Positions 32,874-42,358 are shown, counted from the stretch's first letter. The stretch: DNA of 64,000 nucleotides from Paenibacillus pabuli NBRC 13638 (GCF_001514495.1 NZ_BCNM01000007.1:213624-277623), one strand, 5' to 3'. Translations and numbers: made by a program. Notes: generated from the sequence alone by a model not told the origin.

Positions 32874-33734
32874 GTGTCAACATATGAAGTCATTTCCATG
32901 AAGTATAATTCCCGAGAACAGATTGCAGATATTACTCTGCTTGAACAACAGTGTAAACAACTGGATTCCATTTATTTGAAAGCAGACATTGACCATATCA
33001 GCAAAAAAGACGGAGACCATGCGCTTCTCTGTTACAGTGATGATAGTTTGGTCGGGCTCCTTAGCTGGTATCCCTCCGATGACGCAACTGGAAACATTAA
33101 TGCCATCGTACATCCGCACAAACGTCGCCTAGGTGTGTTCAGTCGCTTACTGAAGCATGCTGTCGCGGACATGAGGACACAGGGGATTAACCAGCTTAGT
33201 TATCGCATTCCGCAAGGCTCACCCTCAGGCCTGAAAACCGCTCAATCGCTTGGAGCCGTCCATGATCGTTCAGAATACTCGATGCAGCTTGTGAACGGAA
33301 GCTTGACGGTTGTAGAACCGTCCGATTTGATTTTGTCAGTGGCGGAAGCCAAGGACTTTGAATTTATGGTCACCTGCTCGGCCCAGGCATTTGGAGATTC
33401 CGAGGAATGGACACGTAACTATTTCACACAAACCGATGAACCCAGCCGGGTCACGTATATTGCATGGAAGAATGAATTGCCTGTAGGGCTTGTCCGAATT
33501 AACGTTATAAATAAGACAACGGCCTTTATTCATAATTTTTGTATCCTGCCTGCTTATCAGGGCAAGAGGCTGGGGCGTACTGTTCTTGGCGCTTTAGTGA
33601 AACTTCTTATGAAACAACACTATACAGTTATTCGATTGTCTGTAGTTACGGATAACGACCGTGCCTTGAATTTATATCAAAGCGTTGGATTTGAGGTACA
33701 TTCCGAGTATCAATATTTCAGTGGAAATTTATAA
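32874..33734 (+). CDS. Two-domain GNAT acetyltransferase
   Basis: 286 residues with tandem GNAT folds. The N-terminal half has AIVHPHKRRLGVFSRLLKHA (an acetyl-CoA-binding R/Q-x-x-G-x-G/A-like loop, here RRLGVF). The C-terminal half has FCILPAYQGKRLGRTVLGAL, a full QGKRLG motif, and LSVVTDNDRALNLYQSVGF. Resembles mycothiol-synthase-like or drug/amino-acid acetyltransferases. Start GTG 32874 is 8 nt after AAGGTG; the GTG at 32865 is too close. The leader peptide upstream points to translational induction. Substrate unknown. Confidence 0.87.
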   Translation: MSTYEVISMKYNSREQIADITLLEQQCKQLDSIYLKADIDHISKKDGDHALLCYSDDSLVGLLSWYPSDDATGNINAIVHPHKRRLGVFSRLLKHAVADMRTQGINQLSYRIPQGSPSGLKTAQSLGAVHDRSEYSMQLVNGSLTVVEPSDLILSVAEAKDFEFMVTCSAQAFGDSEEWTRNYFTQTDEPSRVTYIAWKNELPVGLVRINVINKTTAFIHNFCILPAYQGKRLGRTVLGALVKLLMKQHYTVIRLSVVTDNDRALNLYQSVGFEVHSEYQYFSGNL

Positions 33735-33745
33735 CGGATATCCTG

Positions 33746-33782
33746 AAAGATCGTTTTCCTAATAAGGAAAGCGATCTTTTTT
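33746..33782 (+). terminator. Terminator after GNAT gene
   Basis: aaagatcgttttcct / aggaaagcgatcttt, 15-bp stem with one mismatch, AATA loop and T run. A-rich left flank makes it usable for the convergent gene at 33857 as well. Confidence 0.9.
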
Positions 33783-33856
33783 AGGGAGTATTCCTCTTGG
33801 CAAGAAGCCTTCCGGAATACTCGTCTGGCCCCTTCCATATCTCTTAATAGAGAACT

Positions 33857-34402
33857 TTAACGATTTGAAAATCTAAAGATCACCTTTTCACCATCATGGG
33901 TTTGGTCCAGCAGCTCCTTATAATTTCCTTGCGTATAACTCGATACAGTCTTTCGCCAAAAGTGTTGACCCACCCTATTCTTCTCCGAGGGATTCGTAAA
34001 TATCTCCCATCTGCCCCGATACCTCTGAAATACCTCCTTTGCAGCATACTCTGCAATCCCCACACCTCTGAATGGCTGCATCAGAAAGAAATCATGTACA
34101 AAGAAATCCGTGTCAGCCGAACAATGAGGCGCAGTAGCCACAAATACAAAACCTGCTGGCACGTCATCTACTCTAATTAAAAATGCATAGAGACAGTTCG
34201 GTTTTTCCCACCATATGTTCTGGACATCATATTGATCTTGCAATGTTATATACTCATTACTCACTTCGAAAATCCCGTGTTGATTCGGGGTGTGTTCTGC
34301 ATCCAGACCATAATGTCCGGATAAATCATGAAGGTAGAGAGGATACATATTTTTGATGATATAAGCCTCATTGTTATGCGTTAATTGTACGTTAATTTTC
34401 AA
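33857..34402 (-). CDS. GNAT-family N-acetyltransferase
   Basis: 181 residues, single GNAT domain. Seen: AFLIRVDDVPAGFVFVA (strands 2-3), VHDFFLMQPFRGVGIAEYAA (strand 4 and the acetyl-CoA loop RGVGIA), and EIFTNPSEKNRVGQHFWRK. The target is unknown. Start is TTG 34402, a few bases after GGGGGGAG; the ATG at 34417 has no upstream site. On the same strand, 160 bp behind the CD3324-family gene; co-transcription is possible. Confidence 0.85.
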   Translation of the reverse strand: MKINVQLTHNNEAYIIKNMYPLYLHDLSGHYGLDAEHTPNQHGIFEVSNEYITLQDQYDVQNIWWEKPNCLYAFLIRVDDVPAGFVFVATAPHCSADTDFFVHDFFLMQPFRGVGIAEYAAKEVFQRYRGRWEIFTNPSEKNRVGQHFWRKTVSSYTQGNYKELLDQTHDGEKVIFRFSNR

Positions 34403-34561
34403 TGTAACTCCCCCCATGGCTAATGTACTGTTTTGTTAGTAAACGTTCTGTAATCAAATTGTATGGGTCTTCTTTCACACAATATAGGCAACAAACCATT
34501 TAATCCAAATCCTACACAAAAAGCCACATTCGATTTCTCGAGTGCAGCTCTAACCGTTCAA

Positions 34562-34828
34562 TCACCTTTTGGAATATACAATTTTCTTAATACTGTCGAT
34601 GGACAAACAAAATTGTTCTGTAAGTTGGTCAATCGACATACCCGCAGCGAATAGCTGGCGGATCTCATCGTTCCTTTGCCGCAGCATCATCCTGCTGCCC
34701 GAACCCTCGCCCCATTTTTGATGCGTTTCCTTCGGTTTGGGAATATACACTAATCCACCAGGGATATGGCGCTGGATCTCCTTCAATAGTGTTTCCGGGA
34801 AGATGGTGTCTGCGTTAATATATTTCAT
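34562..34828 (-). CDS. CD3324-family putative DNA-binding protein
   Basis: 88 residues. The N-terminus MKYINADTIFPETLLKEIQ, the central IPKPKETHQKWGEGSG and the C-terminal helix-turn-helix (LFAAGMSIDQLTEQFCLSID, then SIKKIVY) match the CD3324 family, small Mor-activator-like proteins with an HTH. Probably a regulator; the target is unknown. Start ATG 34828 has AAGGAGCGGGG upstream. Complete by family length. Confidence 0.85.
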   Translation of the reverse strand: MKYINADTIFPETLLKEIQRHIPGGLVYIPKPKETHQKWGEGSGSRMMLRQRNDEIRQLFAAGMSIDQLTEQFCLSIDSIKKIVYSKR

Positions 34829-35099
34829 ATTGCCCCGCTCCTTAAAAGTAAAATGTTAAGGCAGCAGAGCCAAACGGTGAACGTATCTTCGACGCACTAG
34901 ACTAGCATGGCGGAAATGGACTTCAGGCTCTATACAAACAACCGCCGTTGTTCATCGCATGGACTCTGCATAGAGCGGATCGTGAAACTTCTTATGAAAT
35001 GAATCATGGTAGCCCCCCATTCAGTGAATCATATATAAGGTCTTTCATGGTACTACTCTTATATGTTCCATATGAGGACACAATATCCTTTTACAACAT

Positions 35100-35999
35100 T
35101 CAATACTGGTTCAAACTCCGCTCCAGCATTTCTCTCACTTGTTGTTGCAGCTCCAGCGGCTCAATCACCTTCACTTCAGGCCCATAGGAGAGCAGCTTCC
35201 GCGCTGTAAAAGGGAATTCCTCATATGGAACTAGCCCTCGCCATTCATGACCTTCAACCGACTTAAACAGTACATCTGATCCTGCCAGTCTCGCCCCAAA
35301 ATCCGTGAATTGCAGCACCACTTCTACGCTTTCTCTCTCTTCCTTGGAATTCAACCACTCATGCAAACTAGGAACCGACTCGTCGATGGAATCCAGCATA
35401 ACCAGCTCCTGCATGCGATCCACTCGATACAACAGCACCCGACCCTTCCTCCGGCCCGGCATATACCAATAACCGTGATCGTAATAGATGCCGATAGGAT
35501 TAGCCTGTACTTTTTTATGTCCCTGCCGGGAATGATATATAAATTGTATCTCTCTTTTATCTACTGCTGCGCCTAATATCTCTGTTGTTAATGCCTCGAC
35601 CTGCACAGCATGATGTTGAAGGAACGTAATGTGCCGCCTCATGCGTGTAATCAGATCCTGTACATCCTGAGGCAAAGTTGAATAATATTCCTCGGCCAGA
35701 TGCTCACGAATCGATCCATACGGAAAATCCGGGACGTTCTCCAAATATTCAATCATCATAAACAGACCCAACGCCTCATGCTGTGTGAGTTGAAGAGGTG
35801 GCAAAATCCGATTAGGAAGCACTCGGTAACCCCCGTTCACCCCAACCTCCGTATACAAAGGAAAGCCCAGCTCCTGCAGATCATTCAGATCTCGCTGGAT
35901 CGTACGAATCGACACTTGAAAACGCTCCGCCAATTCACGAGCCGTAAATTTCTTTCTCGAATCCATGAGTCGCATCAATGCGAGTTTTCGATTATTCAT
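35100..35999 (-). CDS. DeoR-type HTH regulator with WYL domain (YafY-like)
   Basis: 299 residues. N-terminal winged helix (KKFTARELAERFQVSIRTIQ, then RDLNDLQELG) and a WYL domain (REIQFIYHSRQGHKKVQANP, then GYWYMPGRRKGRVLLYRVDR) that senses nucleic-acid or nucleotide ligands; the C-terminal WCX extension is present. Start ATG 35999 after AGGTGGGGTGAAC; a GTG at 36005 overlaps. Divergent, 74 bp from the DHFR-like reductase gene at 36074, so it probably controls that gene and itself. Confidence 0.9.
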   Translation of the reverse strand: MNNRKLALMRLMDSRKKFTARELAERFQVSIRTIQRDLNDLQELGFPLYTEVGVNGGYRVLPNRILPPLQLTQHEALGLFMMIEYLENVPDFPYGSIREHLAEEYYSTLPQDVQDLITRMRRHITFLQHHAVQVEALTTEILGAAVDKREIQFIYHSRQGHKKVQANPIGIYYDHGYWYMPGRRKGRVLLYRVDRMQELVMLDSIDESVPSLHEWLNSKEERESVEVVLQFTDFGARLAGSDVLFKSVEGHEWRGLVPYEEFPFTARKLLSYGPEVKVIEPLELQQQVREMLERSLNQY

Positions 36000-36073
36000 G
36001 TTCACCCCACCTAATTACGTCAACATTTGTCATAGTTTGAGTGTATCATACATTTCAGAAGGGAGTGATGGAT

Positions 36074-36607
36074 ATGTCTAACAATAAAGTTGTGTTATAT
36101 ATTGCGATGAGTCTGGATGGGTACATTGCAAGATTGGATGGTTCGGTGGATTGGCTGTTCGATGTGGAAGGCGATGGTGGGGATAACGGGTATGGCGAGT
36201 TCTATTCAACGATTGGATCAGTCGTTATGGGACGTCTTACGTATGAAGAGGTGCTCAAGCTGTCAGAGGATTTCCCCTATGCAGATCGCCCGACGTATGT
36301 ACTTTCCCGTTCCAAACAAGCCCCTGCACCACATGTACAATTTACAGATGAGGCTGTGGAGAACCTGATTCCCCGATTGAAGCAGGACTCCAGCGGTGAC
36401 ATTTGGATTGTTGGCGGAGGCCAGCTGGTGCAAGGCGTTCTGGAACAACAACTGCTCGATGAGATTGAGATTGCCATTATTCCGAAAATTCTTGGTGACG
36501 GGATCCCCCTATTTCCAACAGGGACGGTATCAACCCATTTCAAAATGATTCATACTCAGACGCTGGGACAGATCGTTTCGATCCGCTATCAGGTACAAGG
36601 GAAGTAA
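36074..36607 (+). CDS. DHFR/RibD C-terminal-fold reductase (YwjB/YyaP-like)
   Basis: 177 residues. The family of bacterial dihydrofolate-reductase-like proteins with RibD C-terminal fold: N-terminal YIAMSLDGYIARLDG, SVVMGRLTYEE (the NADPH-binding MGRxTY), DIWIVGGGQLV and the LGDGIPLF end. Probable NADPH-dependent reductase of unknown substrate. Start ATG 36074, 8 nt after GAAGGGAG; the in-frame ATG at 36068 is too close. Divergent from the WYL regulator, with a likely shared control region at 36000-36073 (TTGTCA at about 36029). Confidence 0.9.
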   Translation: MSNNKVVLYIAMSLDGYIARLDGSVDWLFDVEGDGGDNGYGEFYSTIGSVVMGRLTYEEVLKLSEDFPYADRPTYVLSRSKQAPAPHVQFTDEAVENLIPRLKQDSSGDIWIVGGGQLVQGVLEQQLLDEIEIAIIPKILGDGIPLFPTGTVSTHFKMIHTQTLGQIVSIRYQVQGK

Positions 36608-36660
36608 ATCGTAGCGTAGTTAACACATCCCCTTTCGGGTGTCGAAGGCCTACAAATCTA

Positions 36661-36696
36661 AAGCCAGACCTCTCTTGAACAAGAAAGGTCTGGCTT
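36661..36696. terminator. Terminator between convergent reductase and esterase genes
   Basis: aagccagacct / aggtctggctt 11-bp stem, 14-nt loop; followed by ggcctattttt on the + side. Confidence 0.8.
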
Positions 36697-36719
36697 GGCC
36701 TATTTTTAAACATAACGTA

Positions 36720-37844
36720 TTAATTTAAAACTCCCTTTAGATATTCCGCTAACGCATCAGCTGTCCTTCTATGGGACAACTCACCCGGATGACTTCTGGC
36801 GCCTACCGTCTTCTCGGTTGTATCGGGAAGCTGAATAACCGAGACTTTTGTATCGCCAGCCTGTTTCGTATAAGCATCAACAGCACGATAGATCGCTGGC
36901 ATCATCGGGAATCCAAGCATGCCGTACGCCCATACGAGATGCGCATTCGGATTGTTTTTACGAAGCTGGATCAGGAATTGGGTTACAGCTTTCTCGAAGG
37001 CAGCGAGATCCTCCTCATGGTACGTGCCATCTTCGTTCAGACGTTGCTTATACACCTCTCCGGTGACGGGGTCCTTCCACGCCGGGGTTTGAAAGGCTCC
37101 TCCATCATTGCTGCCCAGATTAACCACCACGATATCCGGCTGCCAAGAGTTGAAATCATGCTTGTCCCCTGCGCCGAGTGCTGCGTTCTTATCCCCCGTC
37201 GCCAATCCACAGACTTGCTCGTAATAATCAGGGATATTCGCATTCGGATTGTTATCCCAACTTGTCAGTACACCCCAGCCGCTCTGCGAGATGACCCGAT
37301 ATTCTGCATTCAGCGCTTCGGCTGTCATAAACGTATAGTTATGTATGGCACTGAACCACATCGAAATCCAATCCTCTTCTGCTTTCGCTCCAATCGCGCC
37401 TTCTCCGGATGTAATACTGTCGCCGATAAATTCAATCTTGTACGGTTTCTCTTCTACAGGCAAGAAGACACCATCCGATTTCACCGTATGAATCTGCAAG
37501 GAACAGCCCGGATCTCCATTCATGGCCTGTACATCTTTGACGATGCGTACATGTTTCACCACATTCTCGTTCATGCCTCGGAATACGCAGATCCAATATC
37601 TTCCCGCTACTAACATCTGTCTGCTCACCGGCACTCCGTTAATCAGAATGCTGATCCAAGGCTCATACAGATCATAATCGGACTCGATCTCCACCCACAA
37701 CTCAGAGCCTTTTACATTAAGTTCAACCGCACTTCCGGTCCAAAACAAAGTTAAAGGCGACCGTTGTCCTGTCGTTCTGCCATGTACTTTGAGATTGCTG
37801 ACATCAGATAACGCGTACGTCTGTAATTTCTCATTAACCCTCAC
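36720..37844 (-). CDS. SGNH/GDSL hydrolase, two-domain carbohydrate esterase type
   Basis: 374 residues, no signal peptide. An N-terminal beta-sandwich (about 1-125) precedes an SGNH domain: block I FIGDSITSGEG with nucleophile Ser143, Gly in SQSGWG, Asn in NLGSNDGG and His in SHPGE near the end. This plan is that of CE2-like acetyl-xylan esterases, which deacetylate sugars; cytoplasmic location suggests action on imported oligosaccharides. Start GTG 37844, 8 nt after AAGGAGG; ATG 37862 overlaps both that site and the stop of the upstream DUF4180 gene. Probably one transcript with it. Confidence 0.87.
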   Translation of the reverse strand: MRVNEKLQTYALSDVSNLKVHGRTTGQRSPLTLFWTGSAVELNVKGSELWVEIESDYDLYEPWISILINGVPVSRQMLVAGRYWICVFRGMNENVVKHVRIVKDVQAMNGDPGCSLQIHTVKSDGVFLPVEEKPYKIEFIGDSITSGEGAIGAKAEEDWISMWFSAIHNYTFMTAEALNAEYRVISQSGWGVLTSWDNNPNANIPDYYEQVCGLATGDKNAALGAGDKHDFNSWQPDIVVVNLGSNDGGAFQTPAWKDPVTGEVYKQRLNEDGTYHEEDLAAFEKAVTQFLIQLRKNNPNAHLVWAYGMLGFPMMPAIYRAVDAYTKQAGDTKVSVIQLPDTTEKTVGARSHPGELSHRRTADALAEYLKGVLN

Positions 37845-37861
37845 GATGTTTTCCTCCTTCA

Positions 37862-38230
37862 TTAACTAATATTGTGCAAAGCCTGAAGCGCTTCCTCTTT
37901 GTTTTTCAAAAAGAAAACATGCTTGCCATGGTTGCACTCATAGATGAAGTCTTTGAGACTTTTGCTGTGGTATCCTTCAAAATCTCCGACTATAGCGAGT
38001 TTCACCTGGTAATTCACGTATTTCTGCAAAATGTCACCCGCAAGTTTGGTCTTCAATTCGAAAAAATCTTCGGTGAGATTGGATTTATCGATTAGAATTT
38101 TATAGGCATCATCCGTGTAATTCACAGAGGCCATCAAATCCAATGCGTCTTGAACGTTGTTAATAACGATGTCGTTGCTTTCGATGATGGCAACCTTGGA
38201 ACTGCCCTGTTGATCAATGATTATATTCAT
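37862..38230 (-). CDS. DUF4180 domain protein
   Basis: 122 residues covering a whole DUF4180 domain: KVAIIESNDIVINNVQDALD, then LMASVNYTDD, EDFFELKTKLAGDILQKYVN and YQVKLAIVGDFEGYHSKSLK. Cytoplasmic, alpha/beta, function unknown. ATG 38230 follows a GGAGAAATAAA site. Upstream of the SGNH esterase and likely co-transcribed with it; the link may be incidental, since DUF4180 genes occur in varied contexts. Confidence 0.88.
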   Translation of the reverse strand: MNIIIDQQGSSKVAIIESNDIVINNVQDALDLMASVNYTDDAYKILIDKSNLTEDFFELKTKLAGDILQKYVNYQVKLAIVGDFEGYHSKSLKDFIYECNHGKHVFFLKNKEEALQALHNIS

Positions 38231-38450
38231 TTTATTTCTCCTTCCGCATAGCTTTTCTTTATACTATCTCGCAGTTCCATAGTGAAAGGCAACGACTTTT
38301 TGAGCGTGTGTATATATTCATTCGGATATCCCGATTGTGATGAATTTTCCCTTGATTGTAATTATTTACAACAATTCTTCTGCTATAATAGGGGTGTTTC
38401 CTATGAAGCTTAATTTCTCGTGGACTTCTCGAAGAAAGAGGGAGTTATTT

Positions 38451-39068
38451 ATGGACATGAAGTGGTTAGAATGGGCCAAACAAATACAAGCTATCGCACA
38501 AACCGGTTTAACCTATGCCAAAGATGTTTACGATATTGAGCGTTATGAAGAATTGAGACGAATTAGTATCGATATCCTGGCCAATTACACTTCGGTTAAC
38601 AAAGAAAAAATCGCACTCACATTTGCCAATGATTCCGGTTATGCAACGCCTAAAGTTGATATTCGTGGTGTTGTTTTCAGGGGAAATAAAATACTGTTGG
38701 TTCGCGAAAAAATAGATGGGGCATGGGCATTACCAGGGGGATGGGGCGACATCGGCCTCTCGCCGTCAGAAGTGGCCGTGAAAGAAATTAAAGAGGAATC
38801 CGGGTTCGATGTAGTACCCATTCGACTTTTGGCCATATTGGACAAAAAATTTCATGGACACCCCCCAGAACCCTATCATGTATATAAAATGTTCATTCAA
38901 TGCAATATTGTTGGAGGAACCGCCGAAATTGGCGTAGAAACCAGCGCAGTTGAATTCTTCTCATTGGATGAATTGCCTGAGCTTTCGTTGGAAAGGAATA
39001 CGGTGGAACAAGTTAAAACCATGTTTGAATTTCTTGACCAACCCGATAAAGAAGTAATTCTGGATTAG
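38451..39068 (+). CDS. Nudix hydrolase with N-terminal NUDIX_N_2-like domain
   Basis: 205 residues. A helical N-terminal domain (about 1-65: MKWLEWAKQIQAIAQTGLTY) precedes the Nudix fold. The Nudix box reads GGWGDIGLSPSEVAVKEIKE followed by ESG, against consensus GX5EX7REUXEEXGU; the first Glu is replaced by Ser-Pro-Ser region residues (GLSPSE) while the EIKEESG end is intact. The family hydrolyses nucleoside diphosphate-X compounds such as ADP-ribose or sugar nucleotides. Start ATG 38451 after AGAGGGAGTTATTT. Divergent from DUF4180. Confidence 0.88.
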   Translation: MDMKWLEWAKQIQAIAQTGLTYAKDVYDIERYEELRRISIDILANYTSVNKEKIALTFANDSGYATPKVDIRGVVFRGNKILLVREKIDGAWALPGGWGDIGLSPSEVAVKEIKEESGFDVVPIRLLAILDKKFHGHPPEPYHVYKMFIQCNIVGGTAEIGVETSAVEFFSLDELPELSLERNTVEQVKTMFEFLDQPDKEVILD

Positions 39069-39226
39069 ATTTTATAGAATTGGTCCGTTTGACAAGACCC
39101 GCAAACTAGCAATTCATCCCTCAAAATATCACCGCCACTTCGAGCTGTCACGAATATTAACTAGCACTCTAAACGGCGCATGCCCTGTCTTAGTTAAGTA
39201 ATAAATATTGGTAGTTTTTGAATGAT

Positions 39227-39274
39227 CTAGATTCCTCATTCCTCTTTATGTATATACGAGTATGGGGAATCTAG
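39227..39274 (+). promoter_or_regulatory. Inverted repeat upstream of the DUF1430/ABC operon
   Basis: ctagattcc (39227-39235) and ggaatctag (39266-39274), perfect 9-bp arms 30 nt apart, 40 bp before the operon start in AT-rich DNA. Possible operator or leader hairpin. The 39069-39314 gap has no bacteriocin-like ORF. Confidence 0.5.
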
Positions 39275-39314
39275 TTCAATTCTATCCATCATGTGCTTGA
39301 AGGGGATTTTAGGA

Positions 39315-41534
39315 TTGAAAAAATTAGTGACTTTTTTTATATTACTCACATGTTTTATCTCATTTTATACGAGTTATAACGTTTATGATCAACAGGAAAT
39401 AGAACGCGTTTATGGATTAGATCAACAATTAGGTTCTGAATTTTTCATTCCAGATAACCTGGTGTTATCCAATCCTGATGAAATCTATCCTATTTTATTA
39501 AATACATCTACCAAAATGCATGTCAATATTATGCGGCCAGCCATCAACAATAAGCCTGATCAACAGATTGAATTGGTCAAATACATATTACTGAATGGAG
39601 AAACTTCTTTTTATGATGCATTTAAACTGGGGTCAGGGAGAGTTCTTAATGACAAAGACACTCTAAGTACGACAATGTATATGTCAACTTCGACTCATGG
39701 GGACCAAAATCAAGTTGGAGTAATCGAGGAATTTGGTGGAAATGATACAATTACAATACGGACTCTTAAAAGCTCTTACAATTACTTGCCAGTAAGTGGA
39801 TATTATTATCTGGAAGCAGACCAAACTGTTCTAAATACATTTTTGGAGAAATTTTCTCAAAATCTGAATAACCACTACAGTCAGCAAGGAATATCTGTTA
39901 ATTTTTCACCTAATGACTTCACCAATACTACATCTCCAAAAGATTCATACAAGCCTTCGCCGAAGTCAGATGTTAAAACATTATCTTACATTCTAATGTT
40001 CATAAACGGTTTTTTTGTGCTCTATTATAGCTTTAAGGAGACGAAACGCGTCGCTGTATACAAACTAATAGGTTTTTCTACTATACGAATATGGACTGAA
40101 GTAATTGGTAAAAATATTACATTTATTTTTGCTCTCAGTGCAGGTTTTGCCCTATTTCTATTTCTCCTTGTCCCACATTCTAGCATCCTATTCTTTTATT
40201 TTCTAATCTATGAGCAAGTCAAGTTGTTCCTGATTATGGTCATTTCGACAATACCAGCGTTAATTTATATGAACTATATTAAAATAAGTGACGCTATTAA
40301 AAATAGAAACAAAACATTTTTAATTTTTTTAATAAATGTTCCACTCAAAATAGTTACCACGATCGTGGTTATGTCTTTATTCTCAGTATTGGTCAGTCAA
40401 TATAATGCTGTTAAAAATGAAAAATATAACCTGCGAAATTGGAAGGAAAATAGTGGATTTGGTGTGTTTTATCCTGTGAACCAGGGATATGATGCAATAG
40501 ATTTTCAGAATGGTGCTATTCGATTTATTCGTGCAACAGCAGGCCAACTTTATCCTGTATTAAATGAGTTGGGTTCCCTCCTTATTAATTCTCGTCAGTA
40601 TGAGGAAACGGCACTTTTATTGGACAAAGATTATAGTGGATTCCGGTCTTTACAAGTCAATACTAATTACCTTAGGGAATTTCCTGTATACGATAATAGT
40701 GGAAAGCCCATCCTTATATCTGATCAGGAAACTAGTTGGATTATATTGGTTCCTGAACAGTTCAAAAATCAGGAAGATGAGATTGTCCATTTTTTTAAAG
40801 ATGAGCGCGAACAAAGGTCAAAGTTCGAGAAAGAGCAACTCCAGCTGGAAATTCCAGCGCTGAAAGAACAACAAAACATTCAGATTATATGGTCTGCAAA
40901 TCATCAGAATATCTTCAGCTTTAATCCGGATGTCAACCCAAAAAACAATAATACCATTTTAGATCCTATCATTCAGGTGGTTACTGAAAAAAACAGTTTA
41001 TTAGGAGATCGGGACGCGATTCTTGGTGGAGGAAGTACTGATCCAATGAAAGTCAAATTACTCGATGGAGATACGGCGGGAACATATTCACTTTTAGAAC
41101 CTACTTTGAAAGAGTATCAATTGGATGATAATCTCCATTACCTTATTACCGTTGATCAGTACATTGCGGAGAAATTATATCATTTGCAGAAACAATTTTA
41201 TTCTACTTTAGTTTCTCTAATTATCAGTGTGATTATTTTTTGCCTTCTTATGATTCAGCATCTATCCATTTTATTCAATAAATTTCAGCAAAAATTTATT
41301 ATGCGAGGACTGTTTGGCCTCTCTGATGCCAAAAAATATAAAGAATTCATTCTGTTTTTCAGCATTATATGGGGAAGTGCAAGTATTGGTATTTACGTAT
41401 TGGGCCTTTTCGGTTCGCTTCTGACTATTGTTATTGTTATTGCTCTCATTATTTTGGAGCTATGCTTCTCCGTAGCTTGGCTAACTCGAATTTCACGCAA
41501 ACACGCTATCAAGATGCTAAAAGGAGGGCACTAA
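39315..41534 (+). CDS. DUF1430 bacteriocin-associated membrane protein (lactococcin 972 group)
   Basis: 739 residues. The protein has an N-terminal helix, a large extracytoplasmic region, a cluster of four to five helices in the middle, a second external region and three C-terminal helices, the FtsX/MacB-like duplicated layout of the bacteriocin-associated integral membrane (DUF1430) family. Such proteins pair with an ABC ATPase to export or give immunity to lactococcin-972-type bacteriocins. Start is TTG 39315, 9 nt after AAGGGG; ATG 39291 precedes that site. The ATPase gene follows after 1 bp. Strikingly AT-rich against the flanks. No bacteriocin structural gene is found nearby. Confidence 0.85.
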   Translation: MKKLVTFFILLTCFISFYTSYNVYDQQEIERVYGLDQQLGSEFFIPDNLVLSNPDEIYPILLNTSTKMHVNIMRPAINNKPDQQIELVKYILLNGETSFYDAFKLGSGRVLNDKDTLSTTMYMSTSTHGDQNQVGVIEEFGGNDTITIRTLKSSYNYLPVSGYYYLEADQTVLNTFLEKFSQNLNNHYSQQGISVNFSPNDFTNTTSPKDSYKPSPKSDVKTLSYILMFINGFFVLYYSFKETKRVAVYKLIGFSTIRIWTEVIGKNITFIFALSAGFALFLFLLVPHSSILFFYFLIYEQVKLFLIMVISTIPALIYMNYIKISDAIKNRNKTFLIFLINVPLKIVTTIVVMSLFSVLVSQYNAVKNEKYNLRNWKENSGFGVFYPVNQGYDAIDFQNGAIRFIRATAGQLYPVLNELGSLLINSRQYEETALLLDKDYSGFRSLQVNTNYLREFPVYDNSGKPILISDQETSWIILVPEQFKNQEDEIVHFFKDEREQRSKFEKEQLQLEIPALKEQQNIQIIWSANHQNIFSFNPDVNPKNNNTILDPIIQVVTEKNSLLGDRDAILGGGSTDPMKVKLLDGDTAGTYSLLEPTLKEYQLDDNLHYLITVDQYIAEKLYHLQKQFYSTLVSLIISVIIFCLLMIQHLSILFNKFQQKFIMRGLFGLSDAKKYKEFILFFSIIWGSASIGIYVLGLFGSLLTIVIVIALIILELCFSVAWLTRISRKHAIKMLKGGH

Positions 41535-41535
41535 T

Positions 41536-42180
41536 TTGAAGGTTATACCGGTATATGCACTTCATAATGTGAGTAAAAGTTATTCTACAAACCACATCAT
41601 AAGTAACCTTAACCTAAATATTTTACAAGGACAGATGGTCGCAATAGTAGGAAAGAGTGGTTCAGGTAAATCGACATTGTTAAATATGCTTGGTATGTTG
41701 GAAAAGCCCGATGAGGGAAGCATTAAGTTTTATGATGAAGATATCCTGAAAGTTGGAAGAAAGAAGCAGACACTTGTATTGCGAAATCAAATCTCTTATT
41801 TGTTCCAAAATTACGCTCTGATTGAGAATGATCGTGTAGACAGAAACTTGGAAGTGGCTCTAGCCTACAGCCGTAAATCTAAAAAAGAGAAACAGGACTT
41901 AAAAATGGAAGCTTTAAGAAAAGTAGGATTGAATATTCCTTTGAACAAGAAAGTATATGAGTTATCTGGTGGAGAGCAGCAACGTGTGGCGCTGGCCCGC
42001 ATTTTATTAAAACCATGTGATGTTATTTTAGCAGATGAGCCAACAGGCTCTCTGGATGCAATCAATCGAGATTTTGTTGTAAACATGCTTACTGCTCTTA
42101 ACCGACAGGGTAAGACAATTGTAGTTGTTACCCATGATGATATCGTAGCTGAACATTGTGAACAAATTATTGAATTGTAG
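41536..42180 (+). CDS. Bacteriocin-export-type ABC ATPase (lactococcin 972 group)
   Basis: 214 residues. Walker A GKSGSGKST, Q-loop LFQNYAL, signature LSGGEQQR, Walker B VILADEPTGSLD, switch His THDD: a complete MacB/LolD-type ATPase. Works with the DUF1430 protein as exporter or immunity pump. Start is TTG 41536, seven bases after AAAGGAGGG, which lies in the end of the upstream gene, so the two are coupled. A hairpin follows at 42198. Confidence 0.92.
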   Translation: MKVIPVYALHNVSKSYSTNHIISNLNLNILQGQMVAIVGKSGSGKSTLLNMLGMLEKPDEGSIKFYDEDILKVGRKKQTLVLRNQISYLFQNYALIENDRVDRNLEVALAYSRKSKKEKQDLKMEALRKVGLNIPLNKKVYELSGGEQQRVALARILLKPCDVILADEPTGSLDAINRDFVVNMLTALNRQGKTIVVVTHDDIVAEHCEQIIEL

Positions 42181-42197
42181 GGAATTGCAATAAAAAA

Positions 42198-42250
42198 GAG
42201 GTTCATAAACTTGGGCTATGCCATGTAGATTCTGAACCTCCTGTTTGTTT
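42198..42250 (+). terminator. Possible terminator after ABC operon
   Basis: gaggttca (42198-42205) / tgaacctc (42233-42240), 27-nt loop, then CTGTTTGTTT. Moderate stem and weak T run. Confidence 0.45.
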
Positions 42251-42358
42251 ATACCGACTGTAAAAAAGGGGATTAAATTGCGGGCAGCCTGAGGCAGACT
42301 GACCAACCTCATGGTAAGGTAAAGACTTAATCCGAGCGATCGCGCCCGCTTCCCCTGC

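Noticed and set aside
34829..35099. Small ORFs between the CD3324-family and WYL genes
   Set aside because: Several short frames exist on both strands but none has a ribosome binding site plus recognisable content.
39069..39314. Lactococcin 972 structural gene
   Set aside because: Looked for a signal-bearing 80-110 codon ORF with a ribosome binding site ahead of DUF1430; none fits in any frame.
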